A stretch of DNA of 64,000 nucleotides from Centropus unirufus (Eukaryota > Chordata > Aves > Cuculiformes > Centropidae): NCBI GenBank assembly GCA_013397695.1, contig VYZI01000170.1:687317-751316 (forward strand). Direction: 5' to 3'. The notes under the pieces were generated by a model. It saw only the letters and a program-made list of their open reading frames with translations, ran no database searches and was not told the origin of the DNA. Both the position numbers and the translations under genes were made by a program. This document shows, in pieces, positions 60,481-64,000 of the stretch; within the stretch, counting starts at the first letter, position 1; each line of letters opens with the position of its first letter.

Positions 60481-61604
60481 CTAGCTGTAACAGCTATCAA
60501 TCATCTTGCCCAGGAGAGATTCCTGCCTTGTTCTGCTCCTCAAGCCCGCAAAGCCCAAATGGTTTCCTGAATTCTCTGCCTTACGTAATATCAGCTGCAC
60601 TTGAGATGAGCATAGTGAAATCAATGGTAAAAAGGAAAAAATGCATCTTACTTTGGTCTGTGATTGATCTTCCTTTGTTCCAAGAATCTCCCATTTATGT
60701 TTTTGAACTAACAAAGCACTGTCACATTTAAGCAATCATTTCTCCCTGCTGCATGGGGAGAGGAGTCCTGGGGGCAGAGGAAAGGGAAGCTGTGCTGTAG
60801 GCACCACACGTGGGGTGGGCCCAGGGTGTCTGGGGCTTCACATTCTTCTTGGGAAGCCTTTCATGGTAAAACATGTAAATTCACTTTTTTGTTGAGTAGA
60901 CCCTTTTCTAATCAATTTGTGGATTCAAAGATGGGAGCCTCTTCTGCAGAGCTCAGGAATGGGAGACTAAAGAGCTAAAGGAGTCTCTTCTGCAAGGACC
61001 ACGCTGGCTCAGCTGGGGCAGCCAAGGAAGACAGTCAGGGTTCTGTAAAGAAAGAGTCTGACAAAGACCATTTCATCTCCCTAATTAAATAAAACTAAAC
61101 CTCCCAAATTTTACAGCCCCATGAGCTCTACCACACAAGTATTTCATAGCTGTTTTATTAGCCTGATTTACAAACAGTGACAAGGTGATTTAAGAGCAGG
61201 AACGCTAAGTGCTACGCCTCCCATGATGAACCAGACAGGAGGCATTAATTTAAGAAAAACAGCCGAGCCCGGGCAGGCAAGTTTTGCTGCTGTGAAAGAT
61301 CGCTGCTGTTTGCCCTTCCTGGCAGCTATGCTTTATGTTCTCACTCCTCAGGACAAAGCTGGTCCCAGGCCCGTGGCTGGTCAGAGCCCCCAGTCTGTGG
61401 ATGCTGGGCAGGACAGGATTAACACAGCTGAACATCAATACCTGCTCATCCCTGTGGGGCACAAACCGACCCCAGCCAGCACCACACCGAGCTCCGCACC
61501 TGCATCAACCCAGCTCTCCATCTCCTCCAAACACATTTTCTTTCTGGTTTCAGGATTTTATAGAAATGTCCACGTGCTGTAACATACATATGAACTTCTG
61601 TGAG

Positions 61605-61790
61605 GGTGGGGAGGCCCTGGCCCAGGTTGTGCAGGGAATTGGTGGCTGCCCCATCCCTGGAGGTGTTCAAGGCCAGGTTGGACGGGGCTTGGAGCCCCTG
61701 ATCCAGCAGGAGGTGTCCCTGCCCATGGCAGGGGGTGGACCGGGATGGGCTTAGAGGTCCCTTCCCACCTAAACCATTCGGTCATTCTAA
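61605..61790 (+). mobile_element. CR1 LINE fragment, 3' end
   Basis: Plus-strand copy with GGTGGGGAGGCCCTGGCCC, GGAGGTGTCCCTGCCCATGG and the terminal CACCTAAACCATTCGGTCAT. It ends where the long inverted repeat begins. About 190 bases, 5'-truncated. Confidence 0.88.
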
Positions 61791-61798
61791 TTGAAGGA

Positions 61799-61935
61799 GG
61801 ACAATGAAAACACTGAGGTTAATAAAAAACCCAAACGTGCAAAAATAGAGCAAGAAGAAAATATAGCAAGAAAATACTTCTTGCCATATTTTTGCACATT
61901 TGGGTTTTTTATTAACTTCAGTGTTTTCATTGTCC
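61799..61935. repeat. Long inverted repeat (59-base arms, 19-base loop)
   Basis: Left arm 61799-61857 and right arm 61877-61935 are inverted copies matching at 55 of 59 positions with no gap, separated by 61858-61876. Weaker similarity extends a few bases further out. A transcript would fold into a long hairpin. It directly follows a CR1 3' end but is not CR1 sequence. It may be a fold-back inverted duplication made by template switching, or a small hairpin element. Confidence 0.92.
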
Positions 61936-64000
61936 ACCTGTAACTGAAAAGCCGTGACAGCCTACAGTTTGAGTACATGTTTAATGCTTGCTTAACTAAA
62001 TTCATTCAAGTTAATTAAATCTTTCTCAATCAATTATTTGTTTCCTATTTGTTACAGAACACACTCCAAAGCACCTTCCTCTGCTGCTGTGGATTCACCA
62101 ATCACACATGCATTTTGATAACTGCTCTCTCTTGTATGTCAGATTTTGCTGATTGTCTCTAAACTCCTGCAAAATACAGGAGAGTTGAAGTGTTTGCATG
62201 TTTTCCTTTCAGAAGCTGAGACACTGATCTCCGTGTAAAAGAAAAGCAATGTGAGCACAAAGTCTTAAGTTCAGTAAAACTCAGGAAACGGGAGCTTCAA
62301 GCAGAGTTTGAACTCCCTGGTGGGCTCTGATGCAAGTTATTAATGGCTCATGTGCTGAGGTGCCACGTATTATTCATGATCTTTAAACTACCCTCATAAT
62401 TTGGAGCAATTATCAACACACACAGAACCAGAATAATTAGCACATCATTACTGATAAAATAGGGTCAAATAAAAGATACAATATGATGATATTAACTGAT
62501 TTTCCATATATTTTCTGCGTCATCTTCAAGCGTTCAGCAAAGGCCCAGGAATGATTAGGCTGACTGGAACGACGATGATGTAATTGCAGTAAAAGAAAGC
62601 AGATGCCTCCGCCCTTCCCAGGGAAGCTGCTGTCTGTAACTGGGATCTGCACATGGGAGAGAAGTGGCCTGGGATCCCCATTCCCTGCTCGCCAGCACGG
62701 CTGCCGCTCAGAGCCCCCCATGCAAATGCACGTGGAAAACTGATGAGGAAATTCATAACCACCAGCTTCTAAGCAAATTCCCTGAACATGCAATTATTTC
62801 CCCCCGAAACACTCCGGAGGGAAGGACAAGGTGGAGCACAAAGCGGTCACCCCAGCTCCTGTCCTGCAGCGGGTATTTATAGTGTGATCGGCACCCGGCA
62901 AACCCGTGCAGGCAGCACCAGGGAGGCAGAGAATCCCTGCAGCAGAGCCCCGCGCTGGCTACAGCCACTCGCTCCCCTCCCCGGTTCCAGCTCTTGCACC
63001 TTTGCTCCCCCGCAGCCTCCTGCCCACAGCCCATTTGTCTCGCTCTTTAGGGAGCAGGGAAGCGGAGCCAGTGGAGCCAGGCCGATATCAGCTGTCGGTG
63101 CCATCGCACCAGGCAGAAAGGATTGCTGCTATCTCAGGGTACGCTTCACTGCAGCTCCTTCAGAAAGGAAACTCCACAAAACAAGAAGATAAATCACTCC
63201 TGACTTGGGGAACGGGGAGGGATGGGTGGATGGGCTTTCCCGGCATCCCTCGCAGGGCTGCACCCACCCAAAATCAGCTCCTGCAGGGTGGGTGCTGGGT
63301 GCCTGAGGCTGCTCTGGGAGCTCGCCAGGGATGCTGGGCACAGTCCCTAAGTCCTGGGACTCCTTGGGACACCCCCCTGGGTTAGCAGACTCCAGCTCAG
63401 AGCCAGCCCTCCACATCCAGCCATGCTGCTTGGGATGAAAGCTCTGTATCCAAAGGCATCCAGCACGCATTGAACGTTTAATTCAGGCCTCAAGCTTTTT
63501 TCCCTTCTGTGATAGGCAAAAATCAAAGGAAGAGCTAAGAAACACCTCTACAGCCTCCACACAGCGAGGCTGCTCTTGGGATGATCCCAAAGACAAAAGG
63601 CACTGAGAGGCAGATGCCTGGTGCCCTGTCCTGGGAGCTAGGGCTCACGTTCCTCCAAAATCAGCATCTCCTCACTACCCCGAGTGACCAGTGAATTCAG
63701 ATAAATACCTACTGATGTGCATTCGAACACAAACTAAACCTAACGCCTCACTGTTCCAGCTCTCTATGGTGAGGACAGCCTGGCCATGAAGATTTTCCCC
63801 TCAGGATAGAGGCTTGCACCCACTGAGCATCTGCATCTCCTCCACCTTACACCAGTTTTTGCCCTGTCACCTCCTGCCTCCTTACCAAGCCAGGGCTGGA
63901 TGAGAATGTCCCGTTCACGGGTTCATTGCCCCATTCCCAGCCAGCACACCGAGAGTGGGCTCCCAGCACAACCTCCTGTTCCCACTCCCTTAGCTCCTGT
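61936..64000. other. Non-coding to window end
   Basis: AT-rich at 61980-62640 (including the block at 62.33-62.62 kb), then GC-rich to the end with a moderate CpG cluster near 62930-63110. No gene, RNA or transposon recognised. Confidence 0.4.
62330..62620. promoter_or_regulatory. AT-rich candidate conserved non-coding block
   Basis: Contains TTATTAATGG, TATTATTCATG, AGAATAATTAGCACATCATTAC and a GATGATGTAATTGC motif in about 290 CpG-poor bases, with no repeat or coding signal. A plausible neural or homeodomain enhancer by texture only. Confidence 0.25.

Larger units (their letters stand above)
56148..61604. other. Non-coding, mixed
   Basis: Contains the 24-base and 11-base tandem repeats and the AT-rich block at 60.16-60.48 kb. 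AT-rich also at 58920-59070 and 59770-59900. Frames near 56718-57299 and 57673-58311 on the minus strand (about 190-210 codons) have no recognisable domain. Confidence 0.4.

Noticed and set aside
1..64000. Exons of the expected host gene DOCK1 on the plus strand
   Set aside because: I looked for familiar DOCK1 peptide stretches and recognised none. Short exons could be missed by eye, so absence is not proven.
1..64000. tRNA, rRNA, CRISPR, bacterial operon or phage structures
   Set aside because: No cloverleaf boxes, spacer-repeat arrays or closely packed genes with ribosome binding sites were seen; the sequence is typical of a vertebrate nuclear genome.

Overview
The window looks like non-coding vertebrate chromosome, almost certainly from a bird. 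The main evidence is about ten fragments of CR1 LINEs with the avian 3' end: the motif around 'GTGTCCCTGCCCATGGCAGG', the 'CCTTCCAACC' block and ATTCTATG-like tails. The rest alternates AT-rich, TAAT-rich stretches with GC-rich, CpG-bearing stretches. There is a 55-base run of Ns. I see no bacterial, plasmid or phage gene organisation, no CRISPR array, and no tRNA or rRNA gene.

I can defend one protein-coding exon. It is the last coding exon of a minus-strand gene (25509-25960), with a splice acceptor at its 5' end, 149 complete codons and a TAG stop. The C-terminal sequence (ending ELLRKYHL, preceded by a charged, probably coiled-coil segment) matches what I remember of inhibitory synaptic factor 2A (INSYN2A, formerly FAM196A). 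In mammals that gene lies antisense inside an intron of DOCK1. If this holds, most of the window is INSYN2A intron (above 25960) and 3' flank (below 25509), nested in a large intron of a plus-strand DOCK gene. I recognised no DOCK exon and no upstream INSYN2A coding exon.

Layout. 1-30 kb: no recognisable transposon, several AT-rich blocks that look like conserved regulatory DNA (about 4-5.3, 7.5-8, 10.2-10.9 and 19.6-20.7 kb), CpG-rich patches (7.2 and 26.9-27.06 kb), simple repeats, the assembly gap and the exon. 30-64 kb: ten CR1 fragments on both strands, a compound (GAT)25/(GAA)23 repeat at 42.8 kb, more AT-rich candidate regulatory blocks (29.6, 34.5, 37.5, 45.6, 47.1, 60.3 and 62.4 kb), and a 59-base-arm inverted repeat directly after a CR1 3' end at 61.8 kb.

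Most long open frames here (up to 302 codons) have no domain, conserved composition or splice context and are best read as chance. I found no convincing new biological system. The observations most worth checking are the 61.8-kb hairpin, the donor-like sequence at the start of the coding exon, the CpG-rich patch upstream of that exon, and the contrast between a CR1-free and a CR1-rich half.
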